NCBI GenBank assembly: GCA_944381165.1
Contig: CALWKC010000020.1
Location: 1 to 52,100, forward strand
DNA from: an uncultured Lachnospira sp.
GTDB taxonomy: Bacteria; Bacillota; Clostridia; Lachnospirales; Lachnospiraceae
Direction: 5' to 3'
DNA: 52,100 nucleotides
The notes beneath the pieces were generated by a model. It worked only from the letters and a program-made list of their open reading frames with translations, was not told where the DNA came from and ran no database searches. How positions within the stretch are numbered: position 1 is the first letter of the stretch; each line of letters opens with the position of its first letter. The translations under genes were made by a program, and so were the position numbers. Below are positions 33,660 through 42,112 of this stretch, piece by piece.

Positions 33660-35666
33660 ATGCCACAGAATAAAGGACCATTTTATATGACGACGGCGAT
33701 TGCCTACACGTCAGGCAAACCGCATATCGGAAACACTTATGAGATTGTGCTTGCGGACAGCATTGCAAGATATAAAAGACAGCAGGGATATGACGTGTTT
33801 TTCCAGACAGGCACAGACGAGCACGGACAAAAGATTGAGCTTAAGGCTGAGGAGGCCGGGATTACCCCTAAAGAATTTGTCGATAATGTGTCAGGCGAGA
33901 TTAAGAGAATCTGGGATTTGATGAACACCTCTTATGATAAATTTATAAGAACAACTGATGAGGATCATGAGAAGCAGGTGCAGAAAATATTCAGAAAGCT
34001 GTATGAAAAGGGAGATATTTATAAGGGCGAGTACGAGGGAATGTACTGCACGCCATGCGAGTCATTTTTTACGGCGTCACAGCTGGTTGACGGGAAATGT
34101 CCTGACTGCGGCAGACCGTGTCAGCCTGCCAAGGAAGAGGCATATTTCTTTAAGATGAGCAAATATACAAATAAGCTTATCGAGCATATTGAAAAGCATC
34201 CTGAATTTATTCAGCCGGAGTCAAGAAAAAATGAGATGATGAATAACTTCCTCAAAGCGGGGCTTCAGGATTTGTGCGTATCGCGCTCATCGTTTAAGTG
34301 GGGCATTCCGGTGGATTTTGACGACCGCCATGTCATTTATGTGTGGATAGACGCGCTCACAAACTATATTACGGGACTCGGTTATGACGCCGACGGCGGC
34401 AGCAGTGAGATGTTTAAGAAATACTGGCCTGCTGACCTTCATTTAATCGGAAAGGATATTTTAAGGTTTCATACAATCTACTGGCCTATCATACTTATGG
34501 CGCTTGACCTGCCGCTTCCGAAGCAGATTTTCGGGCATCCGTGGCTTTTGCAGGGTGACGGCAAGATGAGCAAGTCTAAGGGAAATGTTATCTATGCGGA
34601 CGACCTTGTAGATTTGTTCGGCGTCGATGCGGTGAGATATTTTGTACTTCATGAGATGCCTTTTGAGAATGACGGCGTGATTTCGTGGGAGCTTCTGGTT
34701 GAGCGTCTCAATTCGGAACTCGCGAATACTCTCGGCAATCTTGTGAACAGAACTATTGCGATGTCTGATAAATATTTTGACGGCAGCGTTGTAAAGACCG
34801 GCGCCGACACGACAGGTGCGGGAGAGGACGAAACTGGTGCAAGCCTTGATTTTGACGCTGATTTAAAAGCGGTTGTGACGGGAACAAGGGCAAGGGTTGA
34901 GGAGAAGATGAAAACGCTTCATGTTGCTGATGCGATAACCGAGATATTTGCACTGTTTAAGCGCTGCAACAAGTATATAGACGAGACAATGCCGTGGGCT
35001 CTCGCTAAGGATGAGTCAAAAAAGAAGCGCTTAAGCGAGGTGCTCTATAATCTTGTCGAGAGTATTACAATCGGAGCAAACCTGCTCACTCCGTTTATGC
35101 CTGAGACAGCAGAGAGAATTCTTAAGCAGCTCAATCCTGATAATCCGAAGGCTGAAGTAAGGGATTTTGATGATTTGGACAAGTTCGGTCTCAGAGAGAG
35201 CGGAATAAAGGTTACAGATAAGCCTGAGATTTTGTTTGCACGCCTTGATATGGAAGAAGTGTTAAAGAAGGCAGAGGAAATCCAGGAGGCACAGCGCACA
35301 GCAGATGATGCGGCAGCTTATCCTGAGGTTGAAAGGAAGCCTGAAATTACGATTGATGATTTCGATAAAATTCAGATACAGGTGGGTGAGGTATTAAAGT
35401 GCGAGCCCGTAAAGAAGGCTAAGAAGCTTCTGGTTTCGCAGATTCGTGTCGGCAATGAGATCAGACAGATAGTATCGGGAATTGCCGCATATTATAAGCC
35501 TGAGGAAATGGTTGGAAAGAAGGTAGCGGTTATCACAAATCTTAAGCCGTGCAAGCTCTGCGGAGTAGAATCTCAGGGAATGATACTTGCGGCGGGAGAC
35601 GATGCGGGAAATCTTTCGGTTATGACTGTTGACAGGGATATTATCTCAGGAAGCGAAATATGCTGA
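33660..35666 (+). CDS. metG: Methionyl-tRNA synthetase
   Basis: Charges tRNA-Met. The 668-residue protein has the class I signatures HIGN (residues 22-25) and KMSKSKGN (about 301-308), the zinc knuckle CTPCESFF...CPDCGRPC, the helical anticodon domain, and a C-terminal EMAP-like tRNA-binding domain (about 565-668, QIQVGEVLKCEPVKKAKKLL). It is the long, dimeric MetG type. ATG 33660 has GGAGG (33646-33650) 9 nt upstream; the annotated frame could begin at GTG 33642, which would remove that site. In Bacillus metS follows rsmI closely; here 26 kb lie between. Confidence 0.95.
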   Translation: MPQNKGPFYMTTAIAYTSGKPHIGNTYEIVLADSIARYKRQQGYDVFFQTGTDEHGQKIELKAEEAGITPKEFVDNVSGEIKRIWDLMNTSYDKFIRTTDEDHEKQVQKIFRKLYEKGDIYKGEYEGMYCTPCESFFTASQLVDGKCPDCGRPCQPAKEEAYFFKMSKYTNKLIEHIEKHPEFIQPESRKNEMMNNFLKAGLQDLCVSRSSFKWGIPVDFDDRHVIYVWIDALTNYITGLGYDADGGSSEMFKKYWPADLHLIGKDILRFHTIYWPIILMALDLPLPKQIFGHPWLLQGDGKMSKSKGNVIYADDLVDLFGVDAVRYFVLHEMPFENDGVISWELLVERLNSELANTLGNLVNRTIAMSDKYFDGSVVKTGADTTGAGEDETGASLDFDADLKAVVTGTRARVEEKMKTLHVADAITEIFALFKRCNKYIDETMPWALAKDESKKKRLSEVLYNLVESITIGANLLTPFMPETAERILKQLNPDNPKAEVRDFDDLDKFGLRESGIKVTDKPEILFARLDMEEVLKKAEEIQEAQRTADDAAAYPEVERKPEITIDDFDKIQIQVGEVLKCEPVKKAKKLLVSQIRVGNEIRQIVSGIAAYYKPEEMVGKKVAVITNLKPCKLCGVESQGMILAAGDDAGNLSVMTVDRDIISGSEIC

Positions 35667-35738
35667 AAAATCGGGGCATCCCCTCAAAATGAGCAGTCAT
35701 CGGCGGACGACATATCAAAATAATAAATATATTTTACT

Positions 35739-35785
35739 AAACTGTCATATCGGAGGTGAGAAACCGATATGGCAGTTTTTATTCT
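35739..35785 (+). terminator. metG terminator
   Basis: AAACTGTCATATCGG (35739-35753) pairs with CCGATATGGCAGTTT (35764-35778), one G-T pair, followed by TTATT. The T-run merges with the next palindrome. Confidence 0.8.
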
Positions 35786-35822
35786 ATAGGAAAGTTTTCT
35801 TGGACTTCCTATAGAATAAAAA
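35776..35822. repeat. 17-bp perfect palindrome after metG
   Basis: TTTTTATTCTATAGGAA (35776-35792) and TTCCTATAGAATAAAAA (35806-35822) are exact inverted repeats around a 13-nt loop. Together with the preceding terminator this is a double hairpin. The rest of the 35667-36019 gap shows no gene. Confidence 0.75.
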
Positions 35823-36019
35823 TGCTCCGCAGGAGGCGCACAGATGCACCGGGTAAAATGATTTTAAAAAAATAGAAATAATATTCACACAAATTTTATT
35901 GCTTCTTCAGCAGAATATAATTTATATTTTACATTCTCTGTGTATTATATGACTCGTAAGTTTTGCCACGGCAAAACGGACAATATGTATGAATATAAAA
36001 TTGAGGAAGGAAGATAGGG

Positions 36020-38062
36020 ATGAGAAAAACAAAGAAGCTTGTGGGAAGAAATAAGCCGGCTAAGGCTATTGCAAAAAGAGTTGCGTGCGCTGCAACTGCA
36101 GGTATATTGTCAGTCGCAACGGTGATGCCGGCGTTTGCACAGGACGCTGCAATTCAGCCGCAGCAGGCGGACTATGGTTACTATGTTGATAACTATAAGA
36201 AAAATGGAGAGGATTCTGTAAAGGATACACTTGAAAATCCTGCCAACGGCGTGCTTTCACAGATGCTTGAAATTTTTACTCCGGGTACGGAATGGAACAA
36301 CGGCACAATTCTCAATAAGGCGATGCATGAGATGAATATTGCCGAGACCGCGAAGATTAGAGACAACGCATCACAGGAGCAGCAGGTGCTTGCGTTTTAT
36401 GATGATGTGCGTGACAAGAATTACAGCATGATTTCAGGACTTGGCAAGTATGCGGAGGAGTTTAAACAGGGCGTAAACGCTCAAAGCTATGTTATGAAGT
36501 CGTCCGAGTACAATGAGGCAAAGGCTGCGGGTAAGACAGAGGCTGATTTCGGAGACAATACGGATATATGGTCCGACGCAGTTCCGGAGGATGCTCAGAC
36601 CAATAATTATACGGATGTACATAATGACTCACAGTGGGCATCGGCTACTGGAGACTATGCAGGTATCGTTAATCTGGTAGCGGCGTTGAGAGGCGGTGCA
36701 GCAAGCACGTCACCGGCAAAAAAATATTATAAATATATGAGACCGTTCCGCTGGTCAAGACTGGACGAGAACCTTTCAAAGGTGACAATTCTTTCGTCTC
36801 TCACGACTATGGAAAAGAGCGACCCAAGCAATGACGGCGGTTATCCGAGCGGACACACCAACGCCGCTTATCTCGCAGCCATAGCAATGGCTTACTCGGT
36901 ACCTGAGCAGTATTCGGAGCTTATGCTCCGTGCAAGTGAGCTCGGATATGACAGAATTGTTGCGGGTATGCATTCATGCCTTGATGTTATCGGAGGAAGA
37001 ATGACATCCACAGCTATCGCCGCATCTAATTTATATGATGCCGACAATGCGGAAGTAAAAGCCGCAGCTGTGGTATCCGGAGACAAGCTTGTCGGCAGTG
37101 ACAGCACTGTTGAGGAAAAGTCCGACTATGAAGCTTATCAGCAGGATAAAGCGACATATCTTTACAGAATGACATATAATTTAAAGGAGAAAGGCTCTGA
37201 TACGACAAAGGAAATGGTTGTTCCTAAGGGCGCAGAGGTGCTTCTTGAGTCAAGATACCCATATATGGACGCTGATCAGATAAGGTATGTGCTTTACACA
37301 ACAGGAATTTCATCGGGTTATTCAGTTCTTGACGATGCAGAGGGCTGGGGCAGACTTAATCTTTTTGAGGCTGCTAACGGCTACGGAGCGTTTGTAACAG
37401 ATGTAACGGCAGATATGGATGCCTCAAAGGGCGGCTTTAATGCGGCGGATAACTGGAAAAATGATATTTCAGGCGACGGCTCACTCACAAAGAAAGGAAG
37501 CGGTATGCTGGTACTGTCGGGGAATAACTCTTATACGGGAACTACAACAGTTGAAGAGGGAAGTATCCGCGCTGACTATGCAACAGCATTCGGCAACGGA
37601 AATGTTGTTAATAACAGCACGATTACAGAGAATACAGAAGATACTTTAAAGATAAACGGAGATTACACACAGAGCAAAAACGGAGTTCTTGAGCTTACAG
37701 TATCTAATGAAAATGATTTTGTGGATATTTCGGGAAATGCATCGTTTGGAGGAAAGCTTGTATTAAATCTTGACAACTATATCCCTGAAACGGATACGGA
37801 AATTTTAAAGTGTGCGTCAGTTGTATCACAGTTTGATGAGATTGAAATAAACGCACCTGAAGGCTTTACGGGCAGTCTTGTGTATACGGACAGCGGTTTG
37901 AATATCAGCTTTGACACGGCTTCAAATGATATAAACAATGGAAATGCTTCTCCAAACACAGGTGACACATCAGCAAATATTTTTGTGTTCGCGGCGTTTG
38001 TTCTCTCTCTGGCAGGTATTTTATCAGCGGCTTATGTAAATAAGAACAGAGAGGAAATCTGA
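36020..38062 (+). CDS. Cell-wall-anchored PAP2/class A acid phosphatase with PATR strand
   Basis: A 680-residue exported phosphatase. Signal peptide to about residue 40 (MPAFA), then a class A acid phosphatase domain with the three PAP2 motifs: KKYYKYMRP (about 230-240), YPSGHTN (about 273-279) and YDRIVAGMHSCLDV (about 310-323, with the catalytic His). Residues 485-525 contain GSGMLVLSGNNSYTGTT, an autotransporter-associated beta-strand repeat normally found in Gram-negative autotransporters. The C-terminus has SPNTGDTS, a hydrophobic helix and KNREEI, a sortase-type sorting signal. It would release phosphate from external phosphomonoesters at the cell surface. It sits between metG and tatD, which are neighbours in Bacillus, so it looks inserted. 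Confidence 0.82.
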   Translation: MRKTKKLVGRNKPAKAIAKRVACAATAGILSVATVMPAFAQDAAIQPQQADYGYYVDNYKKNGEDSVKDTLENPANGVLSQMLEIFTPGTEWNNGTILNKAMHEMNIAETAKIRDNASQEQQVLAFYDDVRDKNYSMISGLGKYAEEFKQGVNAQSYVMKSSEYNEAKAAGKTEADFGDNTDIWSDAVPEDAQTNNYTDVHNDSQWASATGDYAGIVNLVAALRGGAASTSPAKKYYKYMRPFRWSRLDENLSKVTILSSLTTMEKSDPSNDGGYPSGHTNAAYLAAIAMAYSVPEQYSELMLRASELGYDRIVAGMHSCLDVIGGRMTSTAIAASNLYDADNAEVKAAAVVSGDKLVGSDSTVEEKSDYEAYQQDKATYLYRMTYNLKEKGSDTTKEMVVPKGAEVLLESRYPYMDADQIRYVLYTTGISSGYSVLDDAEGWGRLNLFEAANGYGAFVTDVTADMDASKGGFNAADNWKNDISGDGSLTKKGSGMLVLSGNNSYTGTTTVEEGSIRADYATAFGNGNVVNNSTITENTEDTLKINGDYTQSKNGVLELTVSNENDFVDISGNASFGGKLVLNLDNYIPETDTEILKCASVVSQFDEIEINAPEGFTGSLVYTDSGLNISFDTASNDINNGNASPNTGDTSANIFVFAAFVLSLAGILSAAYVNKNREEI

Positions 38063-38116
38063 ATTAAAAGAAATTTAAAAATTATAAGCGGCACTGGGAA
38101 ATCAGTTCTGAGAGTA

Positions 38117-38147
38117 AAATCCGGCAGCAGGTCTGCCGGATTTTTTG
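38117..38147 (+). terminator. Terminator of the acid phosphatase gene
   Basis: ATCCGGCAG pairs with CTGCCGGAT around a short loop and is followed by TTTTT. Confidence 0.85.
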
Positions 38148-38170
38148 GTTGCTGAAAACCATGCGGACAG

Positions 38171-38432
38171 GTATAATGTGCACAGAGTGCACATTATACT
38201 GCGCATTAATTTTTGCGTTTACCGCAAAAATTAGAGCGCTTAAAATCCGCCGGAGGCTCCATGTCTGCCTTGCAGACATGGTATAATAGCGTCAGCAAGC
38301 TGACGCATGCAAGTTTGCAAAGCAAACTTGTTTATGGGCAAAAAGCTGCCCAAAACTATGGTATAATGTGCACAGAGTGCACATTATACCTGCGCATTAA
38401 TTTTTGCGTTCACCGCAAAAATTAGAGCGCTT
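38171..38432. repeat. Array of palindromes with a duplicated 70-bp unit
   Basis: A 70-bp unit occurs at 38171-38240 and again at 38361-38431, nearly identical. Each starts with a 13-bp perfect hairpin (GTATAATGTGCAC / GTGCACATTATAC, AGA loop), then a second hairpin made of TTAATTTTTGCG and CGCAAAAATTA within GCGC...GCGC. Between the copies stand further perfect hairpins: CATGTCTGC/GCAGACATG, GCGTCAGC/GCTGACGC, CAAGTTTGC/GCAAACTTG and GGGCA/TGCCC. GGTATAAT occurs three times. No open frame of note crosses it. It directly precedes tatD. Confidence 0.85.
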
Positions 38433-38462
38433 GAAATCAGCAGGACTATGGAGGATTTGGAC

Positions 38463-39242
38463 TTGAAGATATTTGAGACACATGCGCATTATGACGACGA
38501 GGCATTTTCGCAGGACAGAGATGAGCTGCTTGAGGGAATGCTGTCGCCGGAGGGGGCGCTTGACTATATTATAAATGTTGGGGCAAGTCTTGAGGGGTGC
38601 AAAAAATCTCTTGAGTTTGCGGACAGGTATGAGAGAGTGTATGCTGCTGTCGGGATTCATCCGGAGGAGGTCGATTCTCTTACAAGGCAGGATATAGATT
38701 GGATTGTAAAACAGGCTTCTGATAATAAAAAGATAGTTGCAATCGGGGAAATCGGGCTTGATTACCATTATCCCGAGCCGGAGAAGGAAGTTCAGAAAAA
38801 TTGGTTCAGGCAGCAGCTTCAGGCGGCGCGTGAGGTGAAAAAGCCTGTAATTATACACTCAAGAGAGGCGTGTGCGGACACCTTAGAGTGCATGAAACGG
38901 GAGCGGGCTGATGAGACGGGCGGCGTTATTCACTGCTATTCGTATACCAAAGAGGCGGCAGAGCAGTTCCTTGATATGGGCTTTTTTATTGGAGTAGGAG
39001 GAGTTGTCACGTTTAAAAACGCCAGGAAGCTTGTTGAAACAGTTGAGGCAGTGCCGCTTTCAAGAATTCTGCTGGAGACGGACAGTCCGTATATGGCACC
39101 TGAGCCGCATCGCGGCACGAGAAATGACAGCAGGAATATTGCGTTTGTCGCTGAAAAAATAGCGCAAATTAAGGGTGTATCTGCTCAGGAGGTTATTGAC
39201 ACAGCTAATGAAAACGCAAGGAAGCTGTTTTTTGGCAAATAG
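38463..39242 (+). CDS. tatD: TatD family metal-dependent hydrolase
   Basis: TIM-barrel hydrolase with 3'-5' DNA exonuclease activity in studied members. The 259-residue protein starts KIFETHAHYDDEAF with the HxH metal pair, and has AVGIHPEEV, IGEIGLDYHY, IIHSREAC, VIHCYSY and LLETDSPYMAPEPHRG, the complete TatD set. I prefer TTG 38463, where GGAGG (38450-38454) is 8 nt upstream and which fits the family N-terminus; ATG 38448 in frame would overlap that site. rsmA follows 78 bp later, as in other Bacillota, but rnmV is missing between them. Confidence 0.92.
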   Translation: MKIFETHAHYDDEAFSQDRDELLEGMLSPEGALDYIINVGASLEGCKKSLEFADRYERVYAAVGIHPEEVDSLTRQDIDWIVKQASDNKKIVAIGEIGLDYHYPEPEKEVQKNWFRQQLQAAREVKKPVIIHSREACADTLECMKRERADETGGVIHCYSYTKEAAEQFLDMGFFIGVGGVVTFKNARKLVETVEAVPLSRILLETDSPYMAPEPHRGTRNDSRNIAFVAEKIAQIKGVSAQEVIDTANENARKLFFGK

Positions 39243-39320
39243 AAATCAGAAAATTAACGCAAAATTGTAGACGGATAAAAATTATTTAAACATAATTAAA
39301 AGTAATGAGGAGCAGCAGGA

Positions 39321-40205
39321 ATGGCACAGAGGTTTGAAAATGTAAAGCATCTTGGAAATCCTACCAATACGATAGAAGTACTTCAAAAGTACGGATTTTC
39401 TTTTCAGAAGAAATATGGTCAGAATTTTTTGATTGATGAGAATATTGTGCGCAAAATTGTCCGGGAGGCGGGAGTTACAGCCGATGATTTTGTACTTGAA
39501 ATAGGTCCGGGCATAGGCACAATGACACAGATTTTGTGTGAGGAGGCACGGGAAGTTGTAGCGGTTGAGATTGATAAGAAGCTCATACCCATTCTTGAGA
39601 ATGATACTCTTAAATTTTATGACAATGTTACAGTAATAAATGAGGATGTGCTCAAGCTTGACATTGCAAAGCTGGCTGAGGAGAGAAACAGCGGCAGACC
39701 TATTAAGGTTGTGGCAAATCTGCCGTATTATATAACAACTCCTATTATAATGGGGCTTTTTGAGAGCGGTGTGCCTCTCTCAAGCGTTACCGTTATGGTG
39801 CAGAAGGAGGTTGCCGACAGGATGCAGGTTGGTCCCGGAACCAAGGATTACGGCGCGCTTTCTCTCGCTGTGCAGTATTATGCTAAGCCACAGGTTGTGC
39901 TCACTGTTCCGGCAAGCTGTTTTATGCCGCGCCCGAATGTGGATTCGGCAGTAATAAGACTTTCACGTTATGAAAAACCGCCGGTGCAGGTCTGTGATGA
40001 AAAGCTCATGTTTGGAATTATTCGAGCTTCATTTAATCAGAGAAGAAAAACTATGACTAACAGCGTGTGCGGATGTACAGAGCTTGGAATATCTAAAGAA
40101 CAGCTTGCCGCTGCGCTTGAAAAGTGCGGACTTCCGACTGCGGTGAGAGGCGAGGCTCTAACGCTTGAGCAGTTTGCCGAGCTTGTCAACGCTCTGAAAT
40201 CGTGA
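39321..40205 (+). CDS. rsmA: 16S rRNA (adenine(1518)/adenine(1519)-N6)-dimethyltransferase
   Basis: KsgA; dimethylates two adjacent adenines in the 3' hairpin of 16S rRNA during 30S assembly. The 294-residue protein has KKYGQNFLIDENIV, the SAM motif VLEIGPGIGTMT, VAVEID, the catalytic NLPYYITTPII and the C-terminal domain with RASFNQRRKTMTNS. Length is normal. GAGGAG precedes the ATG by about 8 nt. The next frame overlaps its stop region, though the likely Nudix start is 72 bp downstream. Confidence 0.95.
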   Translation: MAQRFENVKHLGNPTNTIEVLQKYGFSFQKKYGQNFLIDENIVRKIVREAGVTADDFVLEIGPGIGTMTQILCEEAREVVAVEIDKKLIPILENDTLKFYDNVTVINEDVLKLDIAKLAEERNSGRPIKVVANLPYYITTPIIMGLFESGVPLSSVTVMVQKEVADRMQVGPGTKDYGALSLAVQYYAKPQVVLTVPASCFMPRPNVDSAVIRLSRYEKPPVQVCDEKLMFGIIRASFNQRRKTMTNSVCGCTELGISKEQLAAALEKCGLPTAVRGEALTLEQFAELVNALKS

Positions 40206-40276
40206 CGGAGCGCAGAGGGGCGGCTTGTGCCGCAAGCTTGATATGTGCAGAAGACAGCACAGAAATGAGGATGATT

Positions 40277-40768
40277 ATGAAAGAGACAATAAGGGAGTCA
40301 AGCAATCTGACAACACTTTGTTATATCGAGAAGGACGGAAGGTATCTTATGATGCACCGCATATCAAAGAAAAACGACGCCAATAAGGGAAAATGGATTG
40401 GCGTGGGAGGACATTTTATCGAGGGAGAAAGCCCGGAGGAATGTATGATACGCGAGGTTAAGGAGGAGACGGGGTTAAAGGTTACGTCATTTCGTTTTCG
40501 CGGAATTGTTACCTTTATTTTAAGGGATTGGGGCTGTGAATACATGCATTTGTTCACGGTTGACGGCTTTGAGGGAGATTCGGAAAATCTGCCCGAATGT
40601 TCAGAGGGTGTTCTTGAGTGGGTGCCGTTTGATGAGATTGAAAAATTAAATCTCTGGGAGGGAGACAGGATTTTTCTGCGTCTGCTGAGGGAAGACAGAG
40701 AGTTTTTCTCTCTTAAACTGGAATATGACAAGGACAGGCTGGTGGAAAGCAGACTATCGCTATATTAA
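40277..40768 (+). CDS. Nudix hydrolase (MutT-like)
   Basis: Cleaves a nucleoside diphosphate linked to another moiety, possibly 8-oxo-dGTP. The 163-residue protein contains the Nudix box GHFIEGESPEE...REVKEETGL (G-x5-E-x7-REV-x-EE-x-G-L), about residues 43-65, and the common end FDEIEKLNLWEGD. ATG 40277 is selected because GAGG (40267-40270) lies 6 nt upstream; a frame with non-typical residues extends back into rsmA. Convergent with the membrane gene on the minus strand. Substrate is not determined. Confidence 0.88.
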   Translation: MKETIRESSNLTTLCYIEKDGRYLMMHRISKKNDANKGKWIGVGGHFIEGESPEECMIREVKEETGLKVTSFRFRGIVTFILRDWGCEYMHLFTVDGFEGDSENLPECSEGVLEWVPFDEIEKLNLWEGDRIFLRLLREDREFFSLKLEYDKDRLVESRLSLY

Positions 40769-40782
40769 ATATCGGATAAATT

Positions 40783-42063
40783 CTATTTAAAGATGTAGTT
40801 TAACCAGTCAGTAAGTTCCTGCCATGAGCTAAAATTCATTGATATAGCGTTATTTTTTATACCGTCTATCCAAATTAAATTTATAATAACTGCAGCTATT
40901 GCAATAGCCAGAATGCCTGTTTTGCAGATTGCAATTAAAATACCTGTAATATTCAGCTTCTGGGGCGAAAATATTTTTCCAAATAATGCACCCAACGGCA
41001 ATGCAAACAGACACAGTATATCACAGAACAGGCGGCAGCTGTATCCAAAACCCATCCACCATGCCCACCATGAAGAAATAATGTATGTGTTTAAAATAAA
41101 TACAGTCCATATCATTGTTCTGAATTCCTTTAATTCTTTTCTGAAAATTAAAAGACAAATCATGCTTATAAGCAAAATAGGACAAAAAATAAACAGTCCC
41201 TTTGCGTCGCTGAATAAAACGTATGTTATTTTAGGGTTATTCCAGTAATAAAATTCTTCGTTGCCGTAAGAATTTATAATAAAATGCCCTGATTGTATTT
41301 TCCAATATACTGCTTGAGGCAAAAAAGCAATAAGTATTCCTAAAATTTGATAAATTAATATTTTAAAATTAAATATTTTTCTTAAGCGCAGTTTTAATAT
41401 CTTAAAATTTGTGACATCATATAAGAAATATACAAGTAAAAAAATTGCATTGGTATTTCTTATTAATATAATTAAGCCGGCTAAAAAACCTAATATAAAA
41501 CTGGTAAAGATTTTTTTATGAGTACTGGTGTTTTTATTTAATATATTTTTATCATAATAAATTACATAGTTAAGTGAGGCTGAGCATATTGCAAAGCTAT
41601 ATACGTGAGAATAGCTGCAATCATATGTTGAATAATATAACAGCATGGTTCCAAAAGAAACTGAAAAGACAGTAAACATTGCAGAAATCCAATTATAACG
41701 CTTAACAATAATATTATATATAAAAAAGCACCCAAGAAAATTGTAAAATACTGCTGAAATATATACTGCTGCATTGTAGAAAAATGAATAGCCGTCACAC
41801 ATTTCGGGAGATGTTATCAGTGTAATTAAATGAGCGATAAGAAAAAACGGCATCTGAAGAAGTGCTGTTCCGATAGGATACTTGTTAACAGCACTAAAAT
41901 CATGTGTTATAAAAATATCAATTAAATATTGATAATAAGAACGGCCGTCTCCCTGTATAAAATTTGTAATTTGACTATATTTACAAAAATAAAAAACAGA
42001 AAGAGTAAGTAAAAGTATTACTAATGGGATATATTGTTTTTTGTTACTGCTCGTTTCTATCAT
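40783..42063 (-). CDS. Polytopic membrane protein, GT-C glycosyltransferase-like
   Basis: A 426-residue protein with about ten hydrophobic helices. After the first helix an extracytoplasmic loop reads NFIQGDGRSYYQYL, with the acidic GDGRSYY near residue 38 reminiscent of the first-loop Asp of GT-C family enzymes (dolichyl- or undecaprenyl-phosphate sugar users, PMT/GT39-like). LLYYSTYDCSYSHVYSF and WWAWWMGFGYSCRLF also fit. The coding DNA is clearly more AT-rich than its neighbours, hinting at transfer. It is followed downstream only by the Nudix gene (convergent) and preceded by the 176-residue gene, with which it probably forms an operon. Confidence 0.65.
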   Translation of the reverse strand: MIETSSNKKQYIPLVILLLTLSVFYFCKYSQITNFIQGDGRSYYQYLIDIFITHDFSAVNKYPIGTALLQMPFFLIAHLITLITSPEMCDGYSFFYNAAVYISAVFYNFLGCFFIYNIIVKRYNWISAMFTVFSVSFGTMLLYYSTYDCSYSHVYSFAICSASLNYVIYYDKNILNKNTSTHKKIFTSFILGFLAGLIILIRNTNAIFLLVYFLYDVTNFKILKLRLRKIFNFKILIYQILGILIAFLPQAVYWKIQSGHFIINSYGNEEFYYWNNPKITYVLFSDAKGLFIFCPILLISMICLLIFRKELKEFRTMIWTVFILNTYIISSWWAWWMGFGYSCRLFCDILCLFALPLGALFGKIFSPQKLNITGILIAICKTGILAIAIAAVIINLIWIDGIKNNAISMNFSSWQELTDWLNYIFK

Positions 42064-42112
42064 TGTTTATATACCTTGTTTATTATATTTTATATGTTTA
42101 TTGGTATTTTAA

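Noticed and set aside
36892-37208. Minus-strand frames opposite the acid phosphatase
   Set aside because: Short, antisense to a gene with clear catalytic motifs, no ribosome sites.
38171-38432. CRISPR array
   Set aside because: Only two long repeats exist, each a double palindrome, with hairpins instead of unique spacers and no cas genes.
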